Shown here: positions 27,501 through 40,200 of the stretch, piece after piece
Position numbering within the stretch: position 1 is the stretch's first letter
How the letters are laid out: each line of letters begins with the position of its first letter
Assembly: GCF_001949145.1 (NCBI RefSeq)
Contig: NW_019091421.1
Location: 1,526,206 to 1,590,205 of the forward strand
From: Acanthaster planci
Lineage: Eukaryota; Echinodermata; Asteroidea; Valvatida; Acanthasteridae
Direction of reading: 5' to 3'
DNA: 64,000 nucleotides
The notes under the pieces: model-generated
The model's input: only the letters and a program-made list of their open reading frames with translations
Told to the model about the DNA's origin: nothing
Database searches by the model: none
Translations under genes and position numbers: made by a program

Positions 27501-30500
27501 TATTGCACGGAATATACTTTGCTTGTTATGTATGTTATGCGTACTGAGCGTGAGCATAAAAACCTTTGACAATTGAAGTGTACCTTAAGGTCAGAAACTG
27601 AGATTGCCTCACACAGTCTGATGTGTTTGTGTCAAGAATACTTGGACTATTAAACATGCATGTGCTTAAAGGCTTGAGAGATTCAGTCTTTAAATGCTTT
27701 ACTAGTAATATGATTTTTACATACACAGGTAACTGCATAAGTAACTGGAAGTGTATAATCATAATTTTGCCCGGCAAATCGGGCTCATTTTATCAAGCAC
27801 ATAAACCATCAACATGGAAGTTCAAGCGTCACCTTAATTGGCCATCAGCCTTTGCCTGAATACTTCTCTGAGTGAGGGGTTAGAGGGAAGGAGTATGCTT
27901 TGGACTCTTGTGAGAAGGTCAAAAAATGAATGATCCCTTACTACCTGTAGCGTTTCACGTGTGAAAAGTAACGATTGAGCATGTTTAACAAAGTTTTACG
28001 ACATTTCTTTGCATCACCTGGTACCATTCCTATATGTGGTCTTAATAGCGTCATCTTTCGAAGTGTGATACACCATTGTGTTGAAATAGGGTCGATCCAA
28101 TCAAAAGATGTAACATTATGACCTCACGGTTTCCGTCACGGACTTTACAGCGATGAAGCTTCTTTTCACGTAAAATACCCCCAAATTCTCCACGAATTCT
28201 TAATGGCCACCGCTTGTACGATGTAAGGTTGTCGTTGTCAAACCAAACCAGTTCTGGGTGCTGGCTCAAACTCTTTGCTATTTACAAAGCTTTGAATTTC
28301 GAGGCTTGCCTTTCTTGATGCTGTGCCCGGCGCAACAGTATTTGCCTATGTGATAATGGTGGATACATCGTATCAGATCACGTGGGTCAGCCAATCCAAT
28401 CCATCAGGACATGTCAGGGAATGCACGATCCATGCAGTTGATCGTTGAAAGCAAGTGGCTTGCACATTGAGAACGAGTTCTCTCCCCTCATCGCCAGAGC
28501 CCGAACAGGGCGCTGAGAAGGGTCGATGGCTTTGCACTGTAGGCCTAATTGGCTACGTTTTGCACGACCCGTGACAGCGAGGTTATCACTTTCTGTTAGC
28601 AAAGCGTTATTTATATTTTTTTGATTCGCCAATGGCAATGTTTTGGTACAGGCAAACTGTCGGCTTTATGATAAAAAAAAATGGCCGTAGTACAATCACA
28701 GTGTAGTAATTCATCTTCTCACTAAGTATCACACCGATCACGTGTCTTTTTGCGATATATTTCAAATCATTGGTTATCTTGATCAATTTTGGATGATCGG
28801 ATAAATTGTAGTGAGAATATTTTAAGTATTGAGGAAGAAGAAGAAAAACATCGAATTGATAACCGGCGTTCGTGTTACGCATTGAGCGAGCTTGCGTGCC
28901 TGGCAGAAATTTACCCACAATGCTCTGCGGGTCGTTTGCTGTGACATCGTGTGACGTATTTCCTTCACTGAAACCTTCGCGAGGCCATCAGCCCTTGCGG
29001 CGCTGGGCGACGAGCAAAACGAACCCGCACCATCAACATCAAGACAGGGCATGACGGTCAAAACGATCTGGGAAAAAGAGCGTCAGGGTCACTCCGATTA
29101 GCGGTGCCTTTCATTTGTGTGCATGCCGTTTGGCTTAATGACATGTTATCGTACTTCAGGGACTTGCTTAAAATATTTATTATTATTAATTCAGCATGGC
29201 TTGAATCGAAATTAACTGACAGTCCCGACAGAGGCTGCAGAAAAACTTAGGCTTCGACAATGTGGTGATCATACGCTGGTCGTTTCTCTCCATAAGCACA
29301 ACCACTCACGAGCATACGTGTCCGAAGAGAAACGAGAAGTTGGTTGTCTCCTACCGCAAATGGTCACATAAATCAAAGAGAAATAAAACACATCCAACTT
29401 GCTTGAGTAAGGCTTTTGATAGTTTTTTACCCCCAACATAATGTTGAATAAGCCCGAAGCCGCATTCGCTTTTGAATTTACCCCCTCCCGTACCAACAGC
29501 TGGAAATGCTGCTGTATAAGCGGCGGAATATTACAGAATACAGCGTCTGCGCTTGCCCAATCAGTAGGATCCAATCAGTGCAAGGTTGTGCCCATTTATT
29601 TACTACCACCCGGCCCTGGTCGTAAACTAAGTCAATTAGCCCGCTATAGGAGTATTGATTTCGCAGACGCCTACGGCTCCGGTGTTCTGTTTCCAGTGGG
29701 GTGATTAACCTCATAACATTGAATATATTTTAAACCCTTCTTTCCTCCTCCACGTTTGATTTTGGGATACCTCCATCGAGGATGAGATATAGTACTTCGA
29801 TGACTCTGCATTGATTTTTTGCCCCTTGTCATCTGAAGTCACGTCACTGATGACGTCACTGCAGGTTTCGATTGCAAGCAGTCCTGCCGCCAGTTGTTAT
29901 TTAGCAGCAGATTATTTTTCCACATATATATATGTACTCATCATTCAGGAGCCACTTGACAAATGAGACTGTATTGCAGACAGGCAAGTGATCAAAATGC
30001 TGCAAAATGAATTGGCTGGTCATTAAACCATAAATATGCGAACACTGACCAGACGAATGCCAACATTATGCAAACAAGTTGTTACCACGGAAACCCGGGG
30101 CGAGTTCAAACAGCAGGCGGCCCATTTTCATGGTGCCATAATATCTTTATTCGCACTAACTCATGAGCCACTTAGAAAATTAGAAAGAAGAAAAGAATTA
30201 CATATGTAAGTGAATAAAAGAAGATTACTAATATAAAGGATAAAAGATATAAGAAGAAGAACATAACATGTCTTTGAAGCAAAGGGAAAAAGGAGTTTGA
30301 CACGTAGGCCTAACGTTTGCGTTAACGTTAAATTGAAATTGTTCACTCCACCCTGGTTCGATTTAAAAAGTGTACCAAGTCGACTACAGAATAAATAGAA
30401 AATCGAATGGAATGGAACGGATTCGGTTTGATTCGATACATGTAGATACATAGATATAGAGAGTGCCATTTGCCCTCAAGGATGTACAAAACCCATGGAC

Positions 30501-31344
30501 CCTATCACAGAAGGCAATAATTGTTTTGTTTTCACTGGAACGGTCTTATACGTGTATTAGCATATTTATAGCAAGATATATTGAAACAGTCTGACAAATT
30601 GAAACACTTGAACATTAGATTAATTAAGTTATACAATTTCAAGGAAAATCATTTATTGTGGGGTTCTTTGTTGACAATTTTTTGGGGGGTCTACGGTTTA
30701 TAACCGACTTGATTACTAGACAAACCTGGGATTCATAAAGCACTGGGGGGTTTGTCGACTGGTTGAATTTCAAGACATTATTTACACCAAATTCCGTTGA
30801 GAAGTATTAATAAGATTGAAGAGCACACGAGAAGAGACAACGGCATGAGTGTCTTACGTAAATAGCAAGGCGATCGCAGCAGAAACAGTGATCAGAGCAT
30901 ACTCGTGTTCCATGGGCATAGCTGGGTGCACAAACTGAAGTTTAATAACCCGCAGGTCTCCGTCATGGTCATAGTGAAGAGCGTAGCACATTCAGTGCTT
31001 CAATGTTCCCCACACGGTGCACATCCCCTACAATATTTGTCGTGTACAGTACCACTGCGGCTATCCACCCTCGTACCCATGAGTACGCAATTACAACGCA
31101 GTAGACACGACATATCAACTGTGTTAAAGATCACTGTTATCCATCATTTTTTGTGGCCCAGCAACATCGCCAGTGCGTTGGACGCGTGAATGACACATGC
31201 GCGTTTGTAGCGTATCCCGTGATCAATTTGCACCTACTTAAAATCTATGACTGTGGAATAACAATTCGTGTTGATCCTGAGCTGTGCAAATAAGCTCTGT
31301 TCCATAGCATGAAGTGTTTCCAAAATCGAAAACGGAAGCACGCT
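21546..31344. other. Nearly 10 kb without recognised gene or repeat
   Basis: Frames up to about 107 codons occur on both strands and none resembles a known family. Simple sequence includes a C-run followed by a CA run at about 26880-26900 and ATT repeats near 29177. A CRE-type palindrome at 29851 is listed separately. The DNA from about 28860 to 29060 is richer in CpG and could be regulatory. This is the longest part of the window without an identified repeat. Confidence 0.5.
29836..29862. promoter_or_regulatory. CRE/ATF-type palindrome
   Basis: The full palindrome TGACGTCA is at 29851-29858, preceded by the related half GTCACGTCACTGA. Factors of the CREB/ATF bZIP family bind this core. Without a nearby gene, its role is only inferred; a single 8-mer may occur by chance. 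Confidence 0.3.
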
Positions 31345-31350
31345 GTGGAG

Positions 31351-31937
31351 TATGGTGTACTATTTACGACAAACATTTCTTTCTCTCTCTTGCCTCCCTC
31401 CAGGCGACGCAACCAGACGACGCAACGGCACGACGGCTCCCTTGCGTCGTGCCGTCGGGTCGCACCGTCGCCTTCTTGCCATTACTTTTGTACACACACG
31501 AAGCGTCTCGTCGTGCCGTCGCCGGTCGCGTCGTGCTGCCTTAGGTCCTTTCCATGTTGCATTTATTTCTGCCTACAGGTCGCCCCTTCCGTCGCCCGTC
31601 GCGTCATGCTGTTGTGCGTCGCGTCGTGTGCTGTCCCCTTAACTTCATGGTGTTTACAGAGGGCGCCTTTACTGTTTTCTTTCATTTCCTTCCCCCCCCG
31701 GCTTGTGCTTGCACAGTACATGCCAACAAGGAAAGGACCTAAGACAGCACGACGCGACGGGCGACGGCACGACGCGACGCACGACGCGACGCGTCGTGTG
31801 TGTACAAATGTAATGGCAAGAAGGCGACGGTGCGACCCGACGGCCCGACGCAAGGGAGCCGTCGTGCCGTCGCGTCATGTAGTTGCGTCGCCTGACTAAA
31901 GAGAGAGAGAAATGTTTGTCGTAAAAAGTACACCATA
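31351..31937. mobile_element. Fold-back element with CGTC-rich long inverted repeats
   Basis: Two inverted arms of about 200 bp (31351-31556 and about 31723-31937) begin TATGGTGTACT. They contain dense CGTC/GACG units such as GACGCGACG. The exact 6-base repeat GTGGAG lies just outside both ends (31345-31350 and 31938-31943), which looks like a target-site duplication. The centre has a CCCCCCCC tract and a GGCGCC stretch. Open frames of up to 196 codons on either strand are by-products of the repeat and are arginine-rich in both directions. The element has no transposase. Superfamily is unknown. Confidence 0.85.
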
Positions 31938-31943
31938 GTGGAG

Positions 31944-33786
31944 TTTCCCCACAAGCCCTGAATTTTCATGGTGTTCGTATATAGGCCCCCACATTTTCGA
32001 AGTCTCCGGACACAGTGCATACTGTGCCTACTGAATAACCATTACAATGAGCATTTGGGCGAGTGCAAACTCAGTGCAAGGGCAAAGCAGGCATACAAAA
32101 CGCTTCTCACTGTCAGTCGCCGGCTTTAGGCTCTCGAAAGCGGTATAGGATTTCACTTCGAAAGGCTTCTGTCAACGGTTTGGTTGACAGATATTAGAGC
32201 TCTGTTGATCTGACTGAGTAACAGATAATGAGCCCTGATTTTTTGTCCCTGCTTGAGAATATGAAATTGCATGAGCCCGCCTCAACTCTCCACTACCAGA
32301 TCTGTAGGGATCGCTCAGCGGTTGCCCAGTTGTAAGTACGGTGATGAGTGCCAGCTGACGTGTCTTGACGGACGTAAACACAATATGGTATCAATGTTTG
32401 ACGACTTTTTAATCCAAAGACTAAATGTTTGCATCTGCTTTTTCATTTTCTCCCTGCTCGGTACTAAAATTGAGATGAAATTTGCCTATTTGGGAGGCAC
32501 TAAAGGCAAATGACCAAAAGGCCTTATATACACAGTTCTCATTTCTGACATCAGTCGCTGTGTGGTTTTCCGTGAGGCAGGTTGGACAGAGCTGCTATGT
32601 ACATAATTCACAAACGCGTTTCTTTGCAGAAACCGCGCACCTGCCTAACGGTTACATTTTTGTTATTGATAACTGCAACAAAGACAGTTTTATTGATTAG
32701 CTTCGGGATCAACTAATATTTTCTTATGTTGACATCAAAGATTCTCATGAAAATATTTTTTTTACCTAAAAAATACCAATACTACATTACAGGCATGAAA
32801 CATTTGCTATTTCAAACGACGAAGCGCGAGCCTATGAGGTCAGTTGACTCATAATGTTTCTTATCAGGGTAGGGATGACGGTTGTAGACGTGTTACTGTC
32901 AGTAACACGTACAAGTCCCTGGGCTTTGGTCCCTGGGATGTAGACTAAAACCAATACTTTACCAAGATATTTAGTATAAGATCTCTTGCTATCTAAAATC
33001 CAACAGCATCCATTACCTGCTCGTTCATTTAGAGCATTCGTTCATTCCATTGATGTCAGAGTAAGATATGGCACGTAGGGAAAAACAACACATACACAGG
33101 ATTTAAAATATAACCCAGCCGAAAAAAATCACAGTGTCTCAGATAACAACAAGCCTCCGGGCCTCACACGTGGCTTTTTGCTGGTAAAAAAGCAAATTTA
33201 TTGGAACAACTGTTTTCATATCGCTAGATTTGATCAAAATCATTCCTTCGAAAAATAATGTATTCAGGACGGGTTGGATAGAAGGCTTTATGGCACGCTA
33301 GCTCAGCTGCCAAAGGATGGATCAAAACAAGACTGACTGTGAATTGCATTGTCTAGAACAGCCCTTGAATACTATCACTCGGTAATCTGCTTCATCCTTG
33401 GTGTGATTCTCGAGGTTTCCTTCGAATGATCGTATCTGATTGCAGCCTCAGATTTCAGGTCGTCTCCACGTGACACACGGTCTCAGTCTGTGCGCGAAGA
33501 CGGTTAATTAATTTTTTTTTTTTTGCCAGACCATCAACAACTTTGGTATCGGTGACGGGAAAGTTCGCTTTCATAACCTTGATGAAAGCGCGCGCGTTGA
33601 CAGCACTCTTTTAACAGCTGCGAGCGGACTTTTTTTTTAATCACACCACTTCTTGCACATACTTGAGATAAAGCTACTTGCCACCTAAAAATGACAGACA
33701 TGCGTGCAGTGTCAACTCGGCAATTACTGCTCCCAGTGATTTTGGTGAACACGTCTCCTACATGTCAACCAATCACGACTATTAAA
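31944..33786. other. Spacer with one short palindrome
   Basis: No gene is recognised. A short hairpin, ACGTGTTAC with a 5-base loop and its complement, sits at 32888-32910. A T-run of about 14 lies near 33513. The rest is unique. Confidence 0.5.
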
Positions 33787-34006
33787 CTAGATAGGTTAGA
33801 GGTAGCACCATAGATATATCCTTTTTTGAGTATGCGGGGTTCTGTAAAGAACCGGTGGTGCTCAACGTTTTGGACAATATGCTCTGTCCATCGTTTTGGA
33901 CAGTATGCTCTGTCCATCGTCACTGAGTACCACCGGTCCTTTTCAGAACCTCACATACTCAAAAAAGATACTCGTATATCCGTGGTGCTACCGCAAACCT
34001 ATCTAG
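33787..34006. mobile_element. 220-bp MITE with long inverted ends
   Basis: The arms of about 80 bp (33787-33865 and 33921-34006) are inverted copies. They start CTAGATAGGTT and share GGTAGCACCA, CTTTTTTGAGTATG and a GACCGGTGGT-type end. The right arm has about five extra bases near 33970. CTAG lies at both outer ends; it may be part of the inverted repeat or a 4-bp target duplication, since it is its own complement. The centre is a 26-bp tandem duplication listed separately. There is no room for a transposase. Confidence 0.85.
33866..33917. repeat. 26-bp tandem duplication inside the MITE
   Basis: Two copies of CGTTTTGGACAATATGCTCT plus six more bases are head to tail, at 33866 and 33892. 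They differ by one base (ACAAT versus ACAGT). They form the whole centre of the surrounding MITE. Confidence 0.9.
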
Positions 34007-34621
34007 TTGCTACCTCCAACATAAAAGCTTCCACTCTCATCCAATCACTACAATGCTATGACTATATGGGCGTTCCCTGGATTTTTATTTTTTGGGGGAG
34101 AGGGGGCTCATCAGCAAAACCATTAATAGTGGAAGGCGGTCCATTCAAGGTATTTTCCAACAAGTAATTTATTTCCACCCTTTCCCTATACTCTTCGTGT
34201 CTCTCGCCTTCTTACTGTTTCTTAATCATTAATTTTTCTTGGTAGCTTTGCTTTTCATCCACATGACGCCAATGTATTACCCATCAAATTTGTTGAGTTG
34301 CATATCAATGATGCACGATTCGAATCAAGATGTCTACAATCCTAAGCAATTCACACTTGGACAGCAAAAGAAACTTGCCACTTTTGTCAAAGGTCACACA
34401 TAAAAATTCACTCCATAGAAATAAACATTTTTTGTTCACAGGTATGCTGCAATACCCCTTACCAATCACGTGCCCAAAAGCAAGTGATCATCTTTATAAT
34501 AAAGAAGAAATTGACATGCACAGCAACTTGGTTACTGAATCAAAAATCACGCACAAAAGCACTCTCCACCAAGCAAAAATGATCCATGAATGTACAACGT
34601 TTTAAACTACCAATGACAAAT

Positions 34622-34801
34622 TGAACACCTGCTTTGTCAAAATGATGTGCATGAGTGGTTTCTGTAAAGGGATGCCATCCTTATTGACTATGTATACATA
34701 TTATTGAAAAGTGCATGTAATGAACACCTGTTTTGTCAAAATGATGTGCATGAGTCGTTTCTGTATAGGGACGCCATCCTTACTAACTTTGCATACACAT
34801 T
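34622..34801. repeat. Direct repeat, 99-bp spacing, in the fold-back loop
   Basis: Two similar units of about 80 bases start at GAACACCTG (34623 and 34722). They share TTTGTCAAAATGATGTGCAT and CGCCATCCTTA-type sequence. Differences are scattered, so the duplication is not recent. Confidence 0.8.
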
Positions 34802-34859
34802 AACCCTAACAGTCCTCAGTCCTCCAACAGGTGAAGGATTGAGGAATGTAAGGGTTTAA
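34801..34859. repeat. Imperfect hairpin in the fold-back loop
   Basis: TAACCCTAACAGTCCTCAGT on the left pairs with the complement of GAGGAATGTAAGGGTTTA on the right, around a short loop at CAACAGGTG. The arms are about 27 bases with several mismatches. Confidence 0.65.
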
Positions 34860-35140
34860 TGAAAAGTAATGATTCTGACTTCTTTATTTCGTCCCGTGAC
34901 GTTGAGTTCTGTGTAAAACTTAAGGCTCATTCTGTTACATTCTGTGACTTTTGATTCAGTAACCAAGTTGCTGTGCATGTCAACTTCTTCTTTGTTATAA
35001 AGATAATCACTTGCTTTTGGACATGTGATTTGTAAGGGGTATTGCAGCATACCCGTGTACAAAAATTGTTTATTTCTATTGAGTGAAGTTTTATGTGTGG
35101 CCTTTGACAGAAGTGGTGAGTTTCTTTTGCTGTCCAGTGT

Positions 35141-36660
35141 ATTTATTTTTGTGTTTGCACAGTCTTAATCCTGGGCATTTATGCCCAGTCAACCAACTAT
35201 GGTGTTGAAGATTGCTTGGATGATTGAAGTCATCGCTCGGTACTGATCGACGAAGTCTCTAAGGCCTGCCCTCTGAATGGCTTCCTTCCTGTGAATGAAC
35301 CCTTTATTGACTTGGCTTTGATACTTGCTGCGAGTACTTGCTGCAGCTTCGCGCATGGGCATGATAAATCGAGGGGGTGTGTGGGAAAGGTGACTAATTG
35401 GTAAAGGGGCCATTGGATCAACTCAACCACACGTTTTGAAATTATTTGGGTACTTTGGGTAATTTTTCATGAAATAAAAAAATTAGCCAATTAAAAGGGG
35501 AATAAACTAAACAAAGCAGAAATGGTCATTAAAGTGAATTAATAGTGTCCCCTGGTTTTACGTTATGTCCCCCTTATGCCCGATTGTCGAATTTACACAG
35601 CGGACAATTTGGGGATATTGCCACCGGGTCACCTACTCGTGGACATAGATTCAAGCTATTGATAAACCAATATGCACACTCACGTGGTATGCTCGAGTAG
35701 TGAATTTATCTACACGTACGCTGCCCTTCACTCCGAGCAGTCATTACTCCGAAGTCGTTTCGGCTGTGACTGTTTTGGTTACAGCTGACAGAACTGAATC
35801 TACTTGCTTTCTTCCGAGGATGATGTCATCATTTGTCTTCGCAAATCGAGCAAGTTCGGGTAAGAAACTTTGCAAACAATTCAAAAACTAATTGCCACGG
35901 AGAGAGCTGAGACAGCAATACGCTCTGATATGGCTTGTACAAAGTTTGGCAACATGGCTGAACACGAGTTTTCATGCACATATTAAATGAAGGGACAAAT
36001 TGACATAAAATTGCTGCGTGAATTTAACACACTTGGGATTTAGAAAAAAAAAAGACTCCATGCAGTGTTTCTCATGCACAGGTTTTGAAATGAATGTATG
36101 TGGTGAAATGAGACACAAACATCGCTGGTTTGCCTAGGCATTCCCTCAAGTACAAATAGGCATCGTATACCAGGCAAGTGCCCTGATCATTTCACGGACG
36201 TCGTAGGTCCTATTAGAAAAATCTTGACTCACAATCCCTTGTTAATACGCCTCGAGTTGAAAGACCCCCTCATCAGTTGAAGAGAGTGATGTTGGTGAGG
36301 GGTGTTCTGTTTGTTGGTAGTGACTCTTCCCTTTAAAGTCGTTTGTAAACCAGTGAAGACCAGTCCCCATCAAAGGAGTCTCCGTTACTAGGAAAATTGC
36401 GTCCTATATCTCTGACCAGCTCGAGTATACTAGGCAAGATATGGGACGGAGGGGTACCCCCCCTTACCTGTCCAATCCCTATACACACTCTAGACTATTG
36501 ATACCTAACCTATCCCCCCTAGAAATCTGCAAAGAATTCCTGAGATTCCGATCAAACAATGACCAACATAAAGGTGGGGGAGGTTCTCTCCGTCCCAAAT
36601 CTTGAGCTTGAGGCTCTTACAAAGGTGATCGTTGGCTGGCGTGCCATTGGCAACGAAAGT
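35141..36660. other. Spacer between palindromic elements
   Basis: No gene, RNA or repeat is recognised in this spacer. Frames stay under 75 codons. Confidence 0.5.
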
Positions 36661-37255
36661 ATGAACTGATTGCGCCCAGTAAGTCACGTGACCTACAGTG
36701 GGTATTGCAACAACGTTATTTTGTACCAGCCTTAGCAGCTTTCAGTTCAAATGTCTCGCATACCATTGTCTGGCTTCGGCCAAAAGGGCCCCTGGCTGTG
36801 GTCACACAATGGCTTTATAGGAAAGCAATGAGGGGTCCAACAAAAAGAAGATTCCAGTTGTATAAATATGAAGAATGTCTAATCTTGTGTGGTATCCCAT
36901 TGTGTGGCCACAGCCAGGGGCCCTTCTGGCCGAAGCCAGGCAATGGTATGCAAAACATTTGAACTGAAAGCTGCTAAGGCTGGTACAAAATAACTTTAAT
37001 TGTTAACAGTATGAAATATCATTAATATACACATAGGTGTCCCTGATAGCAAAGTGTGTCATAAGTGTCATTTACCAAAAAAAAAAAAAAAGAAAAAGCT
37101 GACGGTCGGTTAAGTATTCAGACTACTGATGTAATGAGTCTTATACCAAAAATCGGCTTTTTTGAGTAAAAAACACTTAAAACACACATTGCGATAGGAG
37201 GACACCATGTTTGTTGATATTTGATTACCACTATAGGTCACTTAGTTATTAGCTT
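36661..37255. mobile_element. MITE copy 1, interrupted by a nested palindrome
   Basis: The left end carries CTGATTGCGCCCAGTAAGTC then ACGTGACCTACAGTGGGTA. The right end carries TACCACTATAGGTCACTTAG. Reverse complemented, these match each other and match both ends of the element at 63220-63496. The internal part at about 37048-37250 matches the inside of that element, including GACGGTCGGT and ATTCAGACTACTGATGT. A 280-bp palindrome is inserted near the left end, which explains the greater length. No coding capacity is seen. Confidence 0.8.
36715..36994. mobile_element. 280-bp near-perfect palindrome nested in the MITE
   Basis: Two 98-base arms (36715-36812 and 36897-36994) are inverted copies with only a handful of mismatches, around an 84-base spacer. 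The outer end is GTTATTTTGTACCAGCC. Read as TTTTGTACC ends, the element would be flanked by TA on both sides, as for Tc1/mariner-type insertion. TA is its own complement, so this is not proof. High arm identity suggests it is younger than its host element, or kept alike by gene conversion. Open frames across the arms are by-products. Confidence 0.85.
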
Positions 37256-40200
37256 TGTATTCGGCGAGGTGAAATGGTTGCTTGTGGCTTCAATGACCGA
37301 TTCCAGACTTTTTTGACGTGCGTGGGCCCACCATTACAAGTATGGCGCCCTCACTAAGACACAAGAAACACTCTCGATCGGCCTCAGGCCTCACTGCTAC
37401 CTCGGCCAAATTTCTTTGCGGTTAGCGGAATCAGCAGGCTTGCAAGGAAATGTGGGTTAAGCGCATGCGCATGCCTATATCCCGGAAATAAGAATTCCAT
37501 GCTTACTCGGTTAGCGCGGAATTTATCTGCTAGCCTGTAAGGGCAGAGTGTTGATCGTAATCTCAGAATTCTGTGGTTATAACTAACCCACAAAATTGGG
37601 CTTAGGGCATAACATGATTGCTCGTCTATTCGACTTTAAGCTCCTTTGCCGCCGTATTGTAAACTCGCTGAGAAAATTTGTGGCCCACACGAATTCTAAA
37701 TCAAAATGGGCCCCATCCCAAGTGCAGAGGGCTTTATGATAATTTCAATGCTTTTTAACAAACACACCAGACACTTGAAACCTACTCCATGCTGGCTCTA
37801 AAATGACCTTTATACGCAATTTATGTTATCAACAGCTGCTGAGTGAAAGAAACAAACAAACCAAATGACAGGTCACTTAATCTGCAAAGCATTTTCATAT
37901 TTGTAGCATTGATAAATTAATGATGATTGAAGGAAAGGACGTTCCCGTATCTGTTTGTACTATGCATATTGCGTTGAATTGCATATTGTGTGTTATACAC
38001 TTGAACGTATTGTACGGACAAAAATGGTGAGGAGACTCATAACAACTGCCTGAGTTCTTTTTGTGAGAAATGTCAACCAGTTTAGGTGTGGTTTGAAAAC
38101 TTTACTGACATAATTTTTTTCTCTGTCATATTCAGTTCTTTTTATTTGGATTAGGTTCATCCTACCTTGACGACTAACCAAAAGTGGAGCTAAACCTGAA
38201 CTCATATTAGGAGATTTCACTTTTACAGCTTCAAAAGTTAAAATCCAGAAGACAAAATGCATATGAGGTCCACTACAGAATTCGTCAAAGGCTAACATGG
38301 AAAAGGAAAGGGTCTTTCTTTAACAAAGAACTAAAATACATTCGCGAAATATACTTTGGCAAGATGTAGGTCAAAAAAATGAGATTGGATCCTCGAATCA
38401 CGATTTATGCGACTAATCACATACTGATTTTCACGTTGCGAGGCAACGTCTGCCTTCACATCAAGGTCGGTGTGCCTGGTGATCAGTGATTGGTGGGACT
38501 GTATGATGAACGTCAGGTAGGTCGGGCACGTTATCAACATTACATACGCCGAACGATACCACATCAAATCGACTTTTTATCCACTTACCCACCGGAAGTT
38601 CACAAAATGGGTGCGAAAGTGTGCATCCGCCCAAACGAATACGCACTTTGTAAAATCACGTTCGGTAAATTAACTTGACATGTAGGCAGTAACTTAAACC
38701 AGTTTAACCTGCCACTGCCGATGCATACCCATGCATATGTTCGATTTTTTGGCCACCTTATGTTGAAAGCAAGATTCGCTCCATAAGTGTAAGTGTAAAG
38801 CAAGCATACAACAGCTCGGACTGAAATTTGATATACGCACTTTTTAACAATTCACAATGAATCATCCGCTGAGATGAGGAGCAGCCCTTCGTGCTTTTAT
38901 TATTGATGTCCGTCGCTCCCTGCAACGATGGAGTGTTTACTGTGTCTTACCTTTTTTTTTCATTTTAATGCTGTCGGGTGTTTTGGCTGGGGCGGTAAAA
39001 AAAAAAGCCGCGTGACACGCCTGTGTGTACACTTCCTCAAAAGAATGGATGTGTCTGAGGGCAAAGCTAAACGCTGATGTTCCAAAGGGAGGGTTGGGTG
39101 TGATTAATACGACCAACGATATGTTCCCATCTGTTTTTCGAAAGGTCTCTTTGCCAACCGAGGACTTGTAAGAAATGAAACTTGGAAGTGAATATTTATC
39201 TTCATCTTTACTAATGGCAAACCCAATTAATCGAGTTACATTATCCTGCCTCTGTTCGTGATGAGAGCTTACATCTTTTATTGCACGGTAAAAACCAACT
39301 CCCATTATCAACGCGTCTTGTAATTATGTAACTGTTTAAAAATTAAACAGGTTTATTGGAAATAAACGTGTTCCACTGTTCAGAAAGAGTTACCGCCCGA
39401 TAAACCGTGTTTTTTCGTTTTGCTATTGACACTCAAATGTGTCACTCTGTCTAAATTTATTAACACATCAACATGTATTTGTTTAAAAAATAAACACCAC
39501 AAGTGTTTAGCATTGGATTAACACCACAACATCTTCATAAAGTGTTACCAGGAAGGCGTTTAAAGGTGATCACTTGTTTTTACAGTCTGAAGGCGGCAAT
39601 TGTACACTTTTTAAAACATATTAGCCTCGATGCAATATTACATTGTATCATTGGATTATCAAACCCCAGCCCATTTTCGTGAACACAGAGCAATAATATT
39701 GAGAAGTTGCCTGAAAAGCAGCCAACTTTCCAACATCTCTGGATATCTTGGACACATGAGTGAAAATTAAAAATTGGAGGTTTGGGAATAGTTTGAACTG
39801 TCAGCAAATGTCAGGTTGGGCCGTATGTGTAGCCACAGCTCACGGGCTGAGAATGTGGGAAATGTCTTTGCATATCATCGCACGACGTCCTGGCGTTATG
39901 TAACTTCATGTAATTCGTTATTTTCTCACAGCGGATAATGAAGTTCAAGGCATTTATATAACGGCACGGCACGCCAAAATCAAACCACGAGAGGCCAAAA
40001 AATTCCTCTTTTATTTCTCCCGCCACTATATAATGCCAGTCCCACATTGCACTTCATATTAAAAAAAAAAGACAGGGTATGTTCGACTCAGGTATCCCTC
40101 GCTAAGTGCAGCTCTTGCCATATGAATCAAACCAACGGATACATCCTTTGACAGGATCATTATTCTCATATCCAAAATAGAGTGCCGACATGAATTGTGT

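Larger units (their letters stand above)
34353..35140. mobile_element. 788-bp fold-back element
   Basis: The left arm (about 34353-34550) and right arm (about 34944-35140) are inverted copies with good identity, each close to 200 bp. The outer end reads ACACTTGGACAGCAAAAG, the inner end around GAATCAAAA-TCAC. A protein-like frame appears on the plus strand of the left arm and again on the minus strand of the right arm, simply because the arms are copies. The loop holds a 99-bp-spaced direct repeat and a small hairpin. It could be a fold-back transposon or two head-to-head copies of a shorter element. Confidence 0.8.

Noticed and set aside
31309-31899. A 196-codon plus-strand frame rich in arginine
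   Set aside because: It runs through the arms of a CGTC-rich inverted repeat and similar frames appear on the other strand, so it is a by-product of repeat sequence.
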